Below, piece by piece: positions 20,475-31,810 of a stretch of 64,000 bases of DNA (position 1 is the stretch's first letter; each line of letters opens with the position of its first letter). Both the position numbers and the translations under genes were made by a program. The stretch is from contig JAPOTT010000005.1 of NCBI GenBank assembly GCA_026709025.1, positions 58,321-122,320 on the forward strand. The letters are read 5' to 3'. The notes under the pieces are model-generated. The model did not search any database. It saw nothing but the letters and a program-made list of their open reading frames with translations, and was not told where the DNA came from. Source of the DNA: a bacterium (GTDB taxonomy: Bacteria; Actinomycetota; Acidimicrobiia; Acidimicrobiales; Bin134).

Positions 20475-21056
20475 TTGCCTACCAAAGAAGTTTTTGTGAT
20501 TCTCTCAGACGTGTCCATCCGCGAAATGCTTCAACAAGGTCGCATTCAGATCGACCCCCTAACAGACGATGCCATACAACCTTCCTCGGTAGACCTACGC
20601 ATCGACAGGCACTTCTTGGTTTTCCGTAATCACACCGAGGGCCTGATTGATGTGAAGAGAAACCTAGATGCTCTCACCGAACCGGTGGAGATTGCACCTG
20701 AAGGCGTATTTATATTGCACCCAGGCGAGTTTGTGTTGGGGGCCACCTTGGAGCGGGTGCAACTACCAGACAATCTAGTGGCCAGGCTAGAGGGGAAATC
20801 CTCGCTAGGTCGCCTAGGTTTGCTAATTCACTCCACCGCTGGATTTGTGGATGCAGGCTGGAACGGGCACCTCACCTTGGAGTTGTCTAACGTAGCTACC
20901 TTGCCCATCACGCTTTATCCGGGCATGAAGATCGGACAGATCTCCTTTATTGCTATGACCACGCCAGCCAAAAACCCCTACGGCTCAACCGAAGCCAAAT
21001 CCAAATACCAAAACCAATTCGGCCCGGTTGCCTCGCGCTATTGGGAAAATTGGTAA
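20475..21056 (+). CDS. dcd: dCTP deaminase
   Basis: 'IQPSSVDLRI', 'EGKSSLGRLGLLIHSTAGFVDAGW', C-terminal 'KYQNQFGPVASR'. Confidence 0.95.
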   Translation: MPTKEVFVILSDVSIREMLQQGRIQIDPLTDDAIQPSSVDLRIDRHFLVFRNHTEGLIDVKRNLDALTEPVEIAPEGVFILHPGEFVLGATLERVQLPDNLVARLEGKSSLGRLGLLIHSTAGFVDAGWNGHLTLELSNVATLPITLYPGMKIGQISFIAMTTPAKNPYGSTEAKSKYQNQFGPVASRYWENW

Positions 21057-21101
21057 CTCAAAACAAAACAACGAAGCACAACCAACAGGCACAAACGTTA
21101 G

Positions 21102-21175
<74 letters not shown>

Positions 21176-21243
21176 TTGAGTGAAACCTCTACTATAACCG
21201 GTTTGCGAAGAACTGTCATCTCGTTTTTTGCCGAATAACAACT

Positions 21244-21290
21244 TCGCACCCCTCAACACCATCGCACCCCTCAGCACCATCACACCCCTA
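21244..21290. repeat. 18-bp tandem repeat, about 2.5 copies (TCGCACCCCTCARCACCA)
   Basis: Copies at 21244-21261, 21262-21279, partial at 21280-21290. Confidence 0.85.
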
Positions 21291-22223
21291 GATAACTGGC
21301 CGAGGTGCTCCTAGTGCTTGAATTTCCGCCACGCCTATGCGATGAGGCTTGGCGTTTAGGGCCTGCACAGGCACCACGGGCAATGGGCCAGTACAAGCCT
21401 GGCCGTTTAGGTTGCAGCTCACCGATACTTCCCAATACGCGGTGAGCCGTACCTCATAGCGCAAATCCAACGACCCTACCGACGACTGCTGGTAGAAGTG
21501 AACACACTTGGAAAGCTGATCGAACGGGTCGTAGGAGATGTCAAAGGGCACCACCTCGGCTTCATCGCACCACAACCTTTTGCCGTCGCCCATATCTATA
21601 CGCAAAAACCCCTTACGCCGTGGCTTCGCGGTAGCGGTCAGGGTGATCTCATTGCCCTCTAGGTTGGTTGTGATCGTCTTCGATACCGGCGCTTTTTGGG
21701 TTGGATGTAACCACACAAAGGTTGGAATATGCACGATGGTCACATGCAACGGTGCCATCAAGATGTGTGGCGCAGGAATAGATAGCTCGCCCCACACCTC
21801 TTGGGTGATGCGGCCAACATCGGTACCAGATACTGGCGCTGAATCCTGTTTGGGTTTTGGACGATACACCCAAAACTTCACCAGTTCCTGTTTGTTACCC
21901 TTTTGACAGAACTTGAACACGTATACCTCTAAGTTGTCGGGAACAACGCCTAGATCTACCTTCATCCATGCCAATAACTGCGACAGGTTGCCCTGCCTCC
22001 AATAGCAACGTGGTTTGGATTTGGCGGCTAGCCCAGCAGCGGGCTGCTGCTTAGCCGATTCCGCAGAAGATTCCACTTGCACCCAAGCCCAGAGATCCAC
22101 ATCCCCATCTTGGGCTGTAGCTGCCGACCCGTCGCTTAACTCCTGTCCAGCAGCTGAGGTACCCACACTGGCCAACACCAGCACAAAGACCCCAAAAAAC
22201 ACCAACGGTTTAACGCCTCGCAT
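21288..22223 (-). CDS. secreted hypothetical protein
   Basis: N-terminal signal peptide-like 'PLVFFGVFVLVLASVGTSAAG'. Confidence 0.7.
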   Translation of the reverse strand: MRGVKPLVFFGVFVLVLASVGTSAAGQELSDGSAATAQDGDVDLWAWVQVESSAESAKQQPAAGLAAKSKPRCYWRQGNLSQLLAWMKVDLGVVPDNLEVYVFKFCQKGNKQELVKFWVYRPKPKQDSAPVSGTDVGRITQEVWGELSIPAPHILMAPLHVTIVHIPTFVWLHPTQKAPVSKTITTNLEGNEITLTATAKPRRKGFLRIDMGDGKRLWCDEAEVVPFDISYDPFDQLSKCVHFYQQSSVGSLDLRYEVRLTAYWEVSVSCNLNGQACTGPLPVVPVQALNAKPHRIGVAEIQALGAPRPVI

Positions 22224-22370
22224 TGAACTTCCCTTCGCATAATTGGAGGCGCACTTAGCGCGATAAGGGGGAAGTTCAGAAGGGGGAAGCGCAACTGAAG
22301 ACCTAAACTCTGCTACACAAAACAGTGCATGTCAATAGGCAATTTCAGTTAATCAAAATCAATCACATCT

Positions 22371-23531
22371 TTAGCGATCTGGCTTAATAAGAACACGGCT
22401 TACCAACAAGCCTGCTAATGAGAAGCAGCCACCCACAAAAAAGGCCCCTGAGTAAGACGACACAGCCACCACGCCGCCCAACAAGAAGCTGCCGATGCCT
22501 ACAGCCAAATCAAAGGCGATGGTAAAGGTGGCAATAGCCTGGCTGCGTTTGTTGAACGGTGCCGAATCCACGGCCATCACAAACAAAGCAGGAAACAAAA
22601 ACGCCTGTCCGATAGCCAAAAACACAGCACCCACAAACACCCCCGGCACCTGCTGCCAAAAGGTCAACACCCACAAACCGATCAGCGAAGCTACAAACGC
22701 CATTGCGCTGGTGCGCCGTGGGCCTAATCGGTCTGGCAAACGAGCCAACACAATCCTCAGGCTCACCACAACTATTGCAAGGGTGGCAAACACCAAGCCT
22801 GAGCGGGCAAAGCCAATATCTTCCACATACAGTTCGGCAAATGCCAAAAATCCCGAGAAGCCCATGAGCCCACAGCCCAACAGCACCGCCGGGCGAAGGG
22901 CGGGTCGGTGGATGAAGGTGTCGGGCCAAGCCAAAGGGGCTTTCTCCGGGCGACCTTGAACGGCGGTTGCACCGAGCAAAGTGGCTCCCACGCACAACAA
23001 CCCGCCGGTTATCCAAACAGCGTTATAGCTAACCGTGTCTGCTATCTGCTCTCCTATGAGCGGCCCACAAGCTAACCCAACATACACCACCACAGAGAAA
23101 TAAGATGTGGCCTCACCCCGGCGATCCTCAGGGGCGTTGTCTTGAATAACCGAAGCTAAACCCACAAAGAATGCGGCCTCGCCTAAGCCAGTCAAAAACC
23201 TAAACAGCAATGCCACCGCTACTGTGGATACCCAAAGATTGCCCAGCAACCCACAGCCCACACACACCGCACCACAAACAACCAAAAAGCGCCGCCCCAA
23301 AGAATCGCCTAAGGGCCCCACAATGGGACGAGACAAAGCGGCGCTCACCCCGAAGCCACCCACCACAATACCCACTGCCACCGGACCACCGCTCAGTTCG
23401 TTCTCTACAAAAGCTGGCAGCACAGGAATAGCCAACCCCAGCGAAACAAAGTACAAGAGGCCGCAAACACATTGCAGCACAAATCGCGAGGTGAACAGCG
23501 GCTGTTTATGGGTTACAAGCCGCTCAGGCAC
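22371..23531 (-). CDS. MFS transporter
   Basis: About 12 hydrophobic segments; 'GPLGDSLGRR' motif A-like. Confidence 0.88.
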   Translation of the reverse strand: MPERLVTHKQPLFTSRFVLQCVCGLLYFVSLGLAIPVLPAFVENELSGGPVAVGIVVGGFGVSAALSRPIVGPLGDSLGRRFLVVCGAVCVGCGLLGNLWVSTVAVALLFRFLTGLGEAAFFVGLASVIQDNAPEDRRGEATSYFSVVVYVGLACGPLIGEQIADTVSYNAVWITGGLLCVGATLLGATAVQGRPEKAPLAWPDTFIHRPALRPAVLLGCGLMGFSGFLAFAELYVEDIGFARSGLVFATLAIVVVSLRIVLARLPDRLGPRRTSAMAFVASLIGLWVLTFWQQVPGVFVGAVFLAIGQAFLFPALFVMAVDSAPFNKRSQAIATFTIAFDLAVGIGSFLLGGVVAVSSYSGAFFVGGCFSLAGLLVSRVLIKPDR

Positions 23532-23551
23532 TCCACCTAATCTAACCCAAG

Positions 23552-24988
23552 ATGCGGCTAGGTATGCCTGCCACGCGATATTTTTCCTACATGGTAACTA
23601 GCCCCCAAAAATGGCAGTTTGTTCTGGTAGCCAATCGTCTGCCAGTTAGGCGACTCTGGGAGGGCGAACAAACCAAGTGGGTTCCCAGCCCCGGGGGGTT
23701 GGTGTCTGCGCTGCGTCCGGTTATGGCAGGCAACCCCAATGCGGTTTGGGTGGGTTGGTCGGGGGTTCCCGGCGCTGGCGCAGACCCCTTTGAGATGGAC
23801 GGCTTTCAATGTCACCCGCTTAGCATTAGCCAGGGAGAGATTCAACTGTTCTACGAGGGGTTCTCCAATGCCACCTTATGGCCCTTGTTCCATGATGCCC
23901 TCGTTCCCCCCGAATACCACCGCACTTGGTGGGATTCCTATCGAAGCGTAAACGAGCGTTATGCCAAAGTAGCGGCCGAGTTGGCAGGCCCCGGTGCAAC
24001 AGTTTGGATACACGATTACCACCTGTTGTTGGTTCCCGGGCTTTTGCGGGAGATGCGGCCCGACCTGCGTATCGGCTTTTTCTTACACATTCCTTTTCCC
24101 GCTTGGGAGTTGTACATCCGCATGCCTTGGCGCTACGAGATCATTGAAGGCTTGTTGGGCGCAAACCTAATCGGACTCCAAACACCCCTAGGTGCGGATA
24201 ACTTCTTCCGAGCTACCTCGCGGATAACCGGAGCCAAAACCAGCGGCAAAACCATCGTTTATGCGGGACGCACAACTCAAGTGGGCATCTTCCCTATCGG
24301 CATAGACACCAATCGAGTAAATGACCTTCTAGAAGACCCCACAGTACAAGCCCGAGCCGCAGATATCCGCCAAAGCCTCGGCTCGCCGCAAACCGTCATG
24401 TTAGGGGTAGACCGCTTGGACTACACCAAGGGTATCGAGGTTAGGTTGCGGGCATTTCGGGAGTTGCTAGCCGAGGGCAGGCTGTCGCCAGATCGCTGCA
24501 CTCTCATACAGATTGCCGAGCCCAGCCGCTCACAGGTAACTGGTTACGCCGAGGTGCGCCGAGCAGTAGAACAGCTTGTTGGAGATGTGAACGGTAACTT
24601 TGGCATAATGGGCCGTCCAGTAGTGCATTACCTGCACCAAAGCCATCCCATTTCTGAGCTAGTGGCCATGTACTCTATTGCAGACGTGATGTTGGTAACC
24701 CCCCTTAGAGATGGCATGAACCTAGTAGCCAAAGAGTACGTAGCTAGCCGAACCGACAACACCGGGGTGTTGGTGCTGTCTGAGTTCACCGGTGCAGCTC
24801 ACGAGCTACGCACTGCCGAGTTAGTGAATCCCCATGACATTGAGGGGCTGAAATCGGCAATGGTGGCCGCAACCCACCGCAGCAGCGGTGAATCCGCAAA
24901 AGCCATGAAGCCCATGAGACGAGTGGTGCTATCCAAAACCGCCCAAGCTTGGGCCGAAAACTTCTTGACAAAACTGGAAGCCTGCTGA
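23552..24988 (+). CDS. otsA: alpha,alpha-trehalose-phosphate synthase
   Basis: '[17 protein letters not shown]', '[12 protein letters not shown]', '[13 protein letters not shown]'. Confidence 0.95.
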   Translation: MRLGMPATRYFSYMVTSPQKWQFVLVANRLPVRRLWEGEQTKWVPSPGGLVSALRPVMAGNPNAVWVGWSGVPGAGADPFEMDGFQCHPLSISQGEIQLFYEGFSNATLWPLFHDALVPPEYHRTWWDSYRSVNERYAKVAAELAGPGATVWIHDYHLLLVPGLLREMRPDLRIGFFLHIPFPAWELYIRMPWRYEIIEGLLGANLIGLQTPLGADNFFRATSRITGAKTSGKTIVYAGRTTQVGIFPIGIDTNRVNDLLEDPTVQARAADIRQSLGSPQTVMLGVDRLDYTKGIEVRLRAFRELLAEGRLSPDRCTLIQIAEPSRSQVTGYAEVRRAVEQLVGDVNGNFGIMGRPVVHYLHQSHPISELVAMYSIADVMLVTPLRDGMNLVAKEYVASRTDNTGVLVLSEFTGAAHELRTAELVNPHDIEGLKSAMVAATHRSSGESAKAMKPMRRVVLSKTAQAWAENFLTKLEAC

Positions 24989-27639
24989 TGACCAACCCAA
25001 CCGACACTAGCCAAACAGCTGCTACAGATGCATCTACAACAGATGCATCTGATGTAGATGCACTTAGCAACGAAGCTGCCAAGCCCGCCGATGCGGTGCT
25101 GCAACCCGATTTAATTGCACGGGTTAGAGAACTAGCCCGCACACCGGTATTGCTGGTTGCTTGCGATTATGACGGCACCTTGGCACCAATAGTTGACAAT
25201 CCCGACGAGGCCCGGCCTATCCGCGAATCGGTGGCGGCTCTGCGTCAGTTAGCTTCTACCCCAGACACCCACGTAGCGATCATCTCAGGGCGAGCCCTGC
25301 GTGACTTGGCCGCACTCAGCCGTCTACCCGAAGAAATTCGCTTGGTTGGCAGTCATGGCACCGAGTTCCACTTTGAGTTCTCAGATCAGCTGTCACCAGA
25401 ACAACAAGAAAAACGCAATCAAATCATTCAAGAACTCAACGAACTAGCCCGACAAGACCATGGCTTCATCATCGAGCCCAAGCCCGCCGGAGCAGCCTTT
25501 CACTACCGCATGGCCGACCCCGCAATAGCAGCTTCCACCGTACAAACTCTGCTCAGCGGCTTAGCCAAACGCCCGGGAATCCACCTTACGGTGGGCAAGT
25601 TGGTTTTGGAGTTCTCGGTTCTAGACCTCAGCAAAGGAGATGCCTTAGAGCGCATCCGAACAGACGTGTCTGCCTCTGCGGTAATTTACGCTGGAGATGA
25701 TGCTACCGATGAAGATGCCTTTGCTCAGCTCAGAGGCCCAGATCTCAGCCTTAAGGTTGGCACTGGCATAACTCTGGCTACAGCTCGCGTGAGCGGGCCG
25801 CACGCAGCATCTCAGGTGTTGGCTCTTTTGGCCGAACGGCGCCGGGCCTGGTTGATGGGTGAACAAGCCCTGCCCATTGAGCGCCACAGCATGCTGAGCG
25901 ATCAGCGCACGGTAGCGCTTGTTACCCGAGATGCTTCCATTAACTGGATGTGTCACCCCCGCGCCGATTCACCAGCGGTGTTCGCTAGCTTGTTGGGCGG
26001 TGCCAGAGCGGGGCACTTTTCGGTCAGTCGCACCGATAACAGCCCTCCTTTGTCGCACCGTTATGTAGACAGCACCATGATTGCCGAAACCCGCTGGTCG
26101 GATGTAACGGTTGTGGACTACCTAGATTGCTCCGATGACCGCCCCCTCAAACCTGCGGGACGAACCAACCTAATCCGCACCTTAGAGGGCACCGGCACGG
26201 TACGCATTGAGTTTGCCCCGCGCTTGGATTTTGGTCGAGCCCCTACCGGCTTAGAACGCACCGATGTGGGCCTTGAGGTTAAAGGGGCAGCCGAAACCAT
26301 GATTTTGGTGTCGCCTGGCGTGAAGTGGGAGATCACCAACGATGGCCCCCACCAAACGGCAACATCTGAAGTAACGCTAGATGGCACGCCACTGTCGCTG
26401 ATCTTGCGCTTAGGTGTACACGGTCGCCCCCATCGCATGGCCCTAACAGAAGCCGAACGCCGTAACATCACCAACCTGCACTGGCGAAGCTGGGCCGAAA
26501 CGCTCACGCTGCCCCCAATCGCCGCAGAAGAGGTAGAACGCTCTGCGCTGGTGCTAAAGGCCCTTTGCTATCAACCCACAGGGGCAATTCTGGCAGCTGC
26601 CACAACCAGCCTGCCTGAAGTACTAGGCGGGGTTCGCAACTGGGATTACCGCTACTGCTGGCCCCGGGATGCGGCCATGTCTGCGGCTTCGCTTTTGGCG
26701 CTAGGCAGCACACAAGAAGCTAGCAGCCTACTGGACTGGTTATTAGACAGGGTAGAACATCTGCCAAGCCCTGAACAGCTAAGGCCGGTATACCCCCTAG
26801 TGGGCGATGAAGCTCTGCCCGAAGCAGTCTTGCCCGAACTCGCAGGCTACGCGGGAAGCCGACCGGTGCGTATCGGCAACGCAGCCGAACATCAGGTGCA
26901 ACTAGACGTGTTCGGCCCCATTGTGGATCTGGCATGGCAAATGTGCAAGGCCGAGCTAACCCTCACAGATAAGCATTGGTCATTAGTAAAGGCGGTGGTG
27001 GGCGCAGTTGCAGCCCGCTGGCATGAACCAGATCATGGCATCTGGGAAGAAAGGTGCCCACCGCGCCACCACGTGCATTCCAAGGTGATGTGTTGGATGG
27101 CAGTGGACAGGGCCACGATGATCGCCAAGAGGCTTGAGCCCGAACTAATACCCTACTGGAGTTGGCTACGCCACCTCATCGCTGCCGATGTGCTAGAACA
27201 CGGCTGGAACGAGCAGCTTAAAACGTTCACCACCGCTTATGGCTCTAGCGATGTGGATGCTGCTTTGTTGTGGGTAGGCTTGAGCGGGCTATTGCCGCCA
27301 GAAGATAGCCGCTTCGTATCCACCATCAAAGCCGTTGAAGATCAGCTTCGAGACGGGCCAACGGTGTATCGCTACCGTCACGATGATGGGCTTCCGGGCT
27401 TAGAAGGGGGGTTCTTGATCTGCGCTTCGTGGCTGATTGAAGCCTACGTGCTTATTGGTCAGCTAGACGACGCTCGTACGCTGTTCGACCGCTATTTGGG
27501 GCTAGGCGGGCCTACCGACTTGTTAGCTGAACAGTACGATCCAGCCACCGAACGGGCGCTGGGGAACTTCCCGCAGGCTTACTCCCATCTCGGGCTCATC
27601 AACAACGCCCTAGCCCTATCGGCAGCTAACGGTGACTAG
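24988..27639 (+). CDS. trehalose-6-phosphate phosphatase fused to GH15 (glucoamylase/trehalase-type) domain
   Basis: OtsB motifs 'ACDYDGTLAPI', 'YAGDDATDEDAF'; GH15 'NWDYRYCWPRDA'; TGATG overlap with otsA. Confidence 0.92.
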   Translation: MTNPTDTSQTAATDASTTDASDVDALSNEAAKPADAVLQPDLIARVRELARTPVLLVACDYDGTLAPIVDNPDEARPIRESVAALRQLASTPDTHVAIISGRALRDLAALSRLPEEIRLVGSHGTEFHFEFSDQLSPEQQEKRNQIIQELNELARQDHGFIIEPKPAGAAFHYRMADPAIAASTVQTLLSGLAKRPGIHLTVGKLVLEFSVLDLSKGDALERIRTDVSASAVIYAGDDATDEDAFAQLRGPDLSLKVGTGITLATARVSGPHAASQVLALLAERRRAWLMGEQALPIERHSMLSDQRTVALVTRDASINWMCHPRADSPAVFASLLGGARAGHFSVSRTDNSPPLSHRYVDSTMIAETRWSDVTVVDYLDCSDDRPLKPAGRTNLIRTLEGTGTVRIEFAPRLDFGRAPTGLERTDVGLEVKGAAETMILVSPGVKWEITNDGPHQTATSEVTLDGTPLSLILRLGVHGRPHRMALTEAERRNITNLHWRSWAETLTLPPIAAEEVERSALVLKALCYQPTGAILAAATTSLPEVLGGVRNWDYRYCWPRDAAMSAASLLALGSTQEASSLLDWLLDRVEHLPSPEQLRPVYPLVGDEALPEAVLPELAGYAGSRPVRIGNAAEHQVQLDVFGPIVDLAWQMCKAELTLTDKHWSLVKAVVGAVAARWHEPDHGIWEERCPPRHHVHSKVMCWMAVDRATMIAKRLEPELIPYWSWLRHLIAADVLEHGWNEQLKTFTTAYGSSDVDAALLWVGLSGLLPPEDSRFVSTIKAVEDQLRDGPTVYRYRHDDGLPGLEGGFLICASWLIEAYVLIGQLDDARTLFDRYLGLGGPTDLLAEQYDPATERALGNFPQAYSHLGLINNALALSAANGD

Positions 27640-27693
27640 CGGTCTATCCGTCTCATACGCATCCGATCTCAAAAGTCGGCCACAATTTAACCC

Positions 27694-28875
27694 TTGACCA
27701 TGAGAATCACTTGTCGGCTATTGGTTGCAATAGTCCTTTTGGCAGGTCTTTTGACAGGCTGTGGAAGTGGCAACTCCATAAGCCCATCCATAACCGGGCC
27801 TATCACACTCCCTGCGCTTAGCTCTGCTGTAGCAGCCACCGATCTTGCGCCCGCGCCCACGCCTACGCCTGAGCCAACCCCGGTAATACACACAGCACGC
27901 ACGCTTGAGACAAACCCCGCAGCACCCACCCCAAGCCCGTTTGACGTATTCCTACCAGCCGCCACACCTACACCGTTTACACCTATACCTGTAACCTCAC
28001 CTCCGTCGGTACCCACAGCGGCACCCACGCCAGTACCCACAGCGGTCGCACCAACCGCAGCGCTCACGCCAACAGCGCCCGAAACCAATTCCCAAACCGC
28101 GCCCGCGCCTGCACCAACCCCTGCCCCAACACCTGCACCAACCCCCACCGCAGAACCAGCCCGATTTGTTGCACCGGTCATGTTGTCGTATCAGGTGCTA
28201 GCCAACTACCCCCACAGCACTTCGGCATTCACCCAGGGGCTGTTGTGGCATAACGACAAGCTGTATGAAAGCACTGGTTTGTGGGAAAAATCAGAACTAC
28301 GAGTGGTTGACCTGTACAGCGGCTTTGCCACCCAACAACTCTCCGCTAACCCCGAATACTTTGGAGAGGGTTTAGCGCTAGTGGAAGATCACCTCATTTG
28401 GCTCACATGGCAGGCCGAAACCGCAACAATCCACCGAGTAGACACCTTAGAACAAACCGGTAGCTTCACCTACGGCGGCGAGGGTTGGGGGCTGTGCTAT
28501 GACGAAGAACGCCTAGTGATGAGCAACGGATCTAGCTGGCTCACATTTCGCGATGCCACTACTTTTGAGATATTGGGTGGGATTCAGGTAATCCGCGCAG
28601 ATGGCAGCATCGTAGAATCGCTCAACGAACTGGAATGTGTGGGCGACTATGTGTGGGCCAATGTGTGGCGCACCGACCAAATTGTTGTGATCAACCCCAG
28701 TACTGGCGATGTAATTGCAGAAGCTGATATGTCTGGGCTCATTGAGCCGCACCCATCGCGCCAAGACGGCAACAACGTGCTCAACGGTATTGCCTACCGA
28801 CCCGAAACAGGCACCTTCTTTATCACCGGCAAACGCTGGCCCACCCTCTTTGAAGTTCGCTTTTCTCAGCCTTAG
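27694..28875 (+). CDS. glutaminyl-peptide cyclotransferase-like lipoprotein with P/T/A-rich linker
   Basis: Lipobox LLTGCG; 'FTQGLLWHNDKLYESTGLW', 'NVLNGIAYRPETGTFFITGKRWP'. Confidence 0.88.
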   Translation: MTMRITCRLLVAIVLLAGLLTGCGSGNSISPSITGPITLPALSSAVAATDLAPAPTPTPEPTPVIHTARTLETNPAAPTPSPFDVFLPAATPTPFTPIPVTSPPSVPTAAPTPVPTAVAPTAALTPTAPETNSQTAPAPAPTPAPTPAPTPTAEPARFVAPVMLSYQVLANYPHSTSAFTQGLLWHNDKLYESTGLWEKSELRVVDLYSGFATQQLSANPEYFGEGLALVEDHLIWLTWQAETATIHRVDTLEQTGSFTYGGEGWGLCYDEERLVMSNGSSWLTFRDATTFEILGGIQVIRADGSIVESLNELECVGDYVWANVWRTDQIVVINPSTGDVIAEADMSGLIEPHPSRQDGNNVLNGIAYRPETGTFFITGKRWPTLFEVRFSQP

Positions 28876-29040
28876 GTGAGCGTGTAAGAGGCGTGTCGCA
28901 AAACACAAACTGCCCCCGAAATGCGAAACCAACCTCGTTCATGGCATCCTTAAGGCGTGACTTGTTTAATCGCACATTTTGCATGCTGTTTCAACGCTGC
29001 CCACACACAACCCGCCCAGACAAGCTCGTAGGCTCGTAAT

Positions 29041-29520
29041 ATGACCTTCAAAAAAGGCGACAAGGTGGTCTATCCGCACCATGGCGCAGCAACCATCATC
29101 AAAAAAGAGAAAAAAGAAGCCTTCGGAGAAAAAATCGACTACCTCGTACTAAAGATGGCGCACGGCGAGATGATGCTCTCGGTTCCGGTAGACAAAGCTG
29201 AAGAAGTTGGGATGCGCTGGCCAATCGCCAACGAGGATGTAGAAGACCTATTTGACGTGCTACGCAAGCGAGATGTGCGCGAGCCATCCAACTGGAGTCG
29301 CCGCTTTAAGAACCATCAAGAAAAACTCAAGTCGGGCGATGTTTATCAGGTAGCTGAGGTGGTGCGTAACTTGGCACTTCGGGAACACAACAAGGGGCTT
29401 TCCGCAGGCGAAAAAAGCCTCTTCAACAAAGCTCGCAACGTGCTGGTGTCGGAGTTGAGCTACTCCCTAGACGAATCTGAAGACAAGGTGCGAGACCGTC
29501 TAGAAGAAGCATTATCGTAG
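29041..29520 (+). CDS. carD: CarD-family RNA polymerase-binding regulator
   Basis: 'FKKGDKVVYPHHGAATI...YLVLKM'; C-terminal 'LSAGEKSLFNKARNVLVSEL'. Confidence 0.95.
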   Translation: MTFKKGDKVVYPHHGAATIIKKEKKEAFGEKIDYLVLKMAHGEMMLSVPVDKAEEVGMRWPIANEDVEDLFDVLRKRDVREPSNWSRRFKNHQEKLKSGDVYQVAEVVRNLALREHNKGLSAGEKSLFNKARNVLVSELSYSLDESEDKVRDRLEEALS

Positions 29521-29576
29521 CGCCAACATTCGCCTCAGCCACTACACTAAGCATCTAGGCACTAAGAATCTAGCAA

Positions 29577-29651
29577 CGGGCTGTAGCGCAGTTTGGTCAG
29601 CGCACCTGCTTTGGGAGCAGGGGGTCGCCGGTTCAAATCCGGCCAGCCCGA
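29577..29651 (+). tRNA. tRNA-Pro (anticodon TGG)
   Basis: CGGGCTG/CAGCCCG acceptor, loop TTTGGGA, T-loop GTTCAAATC. Confidence 0.93.
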
Positions 29652-29703
29652 CACCACCAGTCAAGTTCACCGATAAAGTTCACTGGCCTTTGCGCTTTAG
29701 ACG

Positions 29704-30054
29704 CTAGGGGCAGTACACGTTGGCATAGCTCTGCAACTGCTGGCGTGCTTGAGTTACGGCCTCTTCTAGGTCGAAAGCACGACTAAACAACTCCTGCAAA
29801 TCTTGTATCTCCTCAATCTCCCTAGAAGCATTGGCGATTGTGGTTACCACCTCCCTGATATCGGGCGGAGCCGCATCTTGCAAAGCATCTAGCTGGGCCA
29901 AATCGCCAGCATTCTGAGCTAGGTGAGCACCTACACCAGCCTCGTTCAACCTACAAAAGGCCACAATATCGCCGTTGTCCTCACCAGCACAGGCCACTAA
30001 GCCCAACAAAAGACCTAGCCCAATCGCAACCAAACCACCTAACCGCATACCCAA
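29704..30054 (-). CDS. small secreted lipoprotein
   Basis: Lipobox GLVACA; 116 aa. Confidence 0.6.
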   Translation of the reverse strand: MGMRLGGLVAIGLGLLLGLVACAGEDNGDIVAFCRLNEAGVGAHLAQNAGDLAQLDALQDAAPPDIREVVTTIANASREIEEIQDLQELFSRAFDLEEAVTQARQQLQSYANVYCP

Positions 30055-30141
30055 CCAAGTTGCCAGAGAACTACAACGTCTGCAACCTGTGGTAGCGACT
30101 TTTTGGGTGTTAGCTAAAGGGCTAGACCAACAATGTGAGCT

Positions 30142-30609
<468 letters not shown>

Positions 30610-30708
30610 TCAATACAAAAACAGTAAGACATTAGAAATATGCAAGAAAAATAGCCTCATCAACTAATTATTGTACTTTATGCATCAATACATTGATACA
30701 ATCCAAGC

Positions 30709-31122
30709 ATGCGTATCTGGATCGACAAAACCACCAAAGTGCCCCCCTTTGAGCAGCTTCGAGCGCAGCTACGGCTTATGGTATCTTCAGGGCAGCTCAA
30801 GCCCCGAGAGCGCCTCCCACCAATCCGTCTGTTGGCTGAGGAGTTGGGCTTAGCTTCGGGAACGGTGGCACGAGCGTACCGAGAGTTGGAATGGGAAGGA
30901 ATCTTCGAAGGGCGCGGACGCGCTGGCACCTTCGTAGTGAAAGAACCCCCCGTAGCCTTCTCAGTGGTAGAGCGGCAACTAGCCGAAGCAGCCGAAGCCT
31001 TTGCTTGTGAAGCTCAACGCCTCGGCAGCGATCAACAAGCCGCCATCAATGCCCTAAAAGCAGCCTTTGCCAACCTAGTTTCCCCCACCGAGAACAACCT
31101 ACCTACCCCTACCAACGCTTAG
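30709..31122 (+). CDS. GntR-family (YtrA-like) transcriptional regulator
   Basis: 'PPFEQLRAQLRLMVSSGQLKPRERLPPIRLLAEELGLASGTVARAYRELE'. Confidence 0.92.
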   Translation: MRIWIDKTTKVPPFEQLRAQLRLMVSSGQLKPRERLPPIRLLAEELGLASGTVARAYRELEWEGIFEGRGRAGTFVVKEPPVAFSVVERQLAEAAEAFACEAQRLGSDQQAAINALKAAFANLVSPTENNLPTPTNA

Positions 31123-31153
31123 TTCGCATGGGGCACCTGCACCCACAAAGGGA

Positions 31154-31810
31154 CTAAAAGAAGCCGCGCCCTTGTACTGCGGCGCTTGCTAGCCATACCT
31201 CCACGTCGTGGATGGCTTGACTCATGGCTTGGCCTATGAGATCTAGCTTGCGTACTTGTTCAATGCGAGGGGCTGCTTGATCTCGCTCCCGTTTGGTTAA
31301 GATCTCATCAAAAATGCCACAAGCATGAGCCAAACAGATGATCACCACATCGCGCGGGCTGGGGACTTCATTGCTGAACAACACTCCCATAATGCGTAAC
31401 TTCACTTCCCGCTGTGACTCTCCATCAATCACGGGGTAACGGCGCGAGCGGAATACCCACAACAACCGATCATCTTGACGCTCTAAGATGCCCCGCTCTA
31501 CCAGCCTTTCTAGCACCTCATCACGAAGTGCTGGGGCACTCCGAGAAACCTGCTCCACCCAGTAACGAGCATCTTGCTCATCTTCTGCAACAATCTTGGC
31601 CAAGGTGGGATCTAACAAAGGATCACCCACAGGGCTCGCGTCCACCACCATCAGGCGCTCTAGATCGGTGTCGATGCGGTTCTCCATGGCAAGTTCCATC
31701 AGCACCGCGCCAGCTATGGCTCTGTCCATCGCCGATTGGGGAATGTTGGTGAACTTGCCGCTGTCGTCACGCAACATCAACAACACAATCTCTTCTGCAA
31801 ACCGCAACAT
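31154..31810 (-). CDS. GPP34 (Golgi phosphoprotein 3-like) family protein
   Basis: 'LLMLRDDSGKF...AIAGAVLMELAMENRI'; start placed at MLRFAEE. Confidence 0.85.
   Translation of the reverse strand: MLRFAEEIVLLMLRDDSGKFTNIPQSAMDRAIAGAVLMELAMENRIDTDLERLMVVDASPVGDPLLDPTLAKIVAEDEQDARYWVEQVSRSAPALRDEVLERLVERGILERQDDRLLWVFRSRRYPVIDGESQREVKLRIMGVLFSNEVPSPRDVVIICLAHACGIFDEILTKRERDQAAPRIEQVRKLDLIGQAMSQAIHDVEVWLASAAVQGRGFF

Noticed and set aside
27687-28181. ORF on the minus strand encoding a Gly/Val/Ala-rich protein
   Set aside because: Antisense of the P/T/A linker of the glutaminyl cyclase-like gene; low-complexity mirror, not a plausible protein
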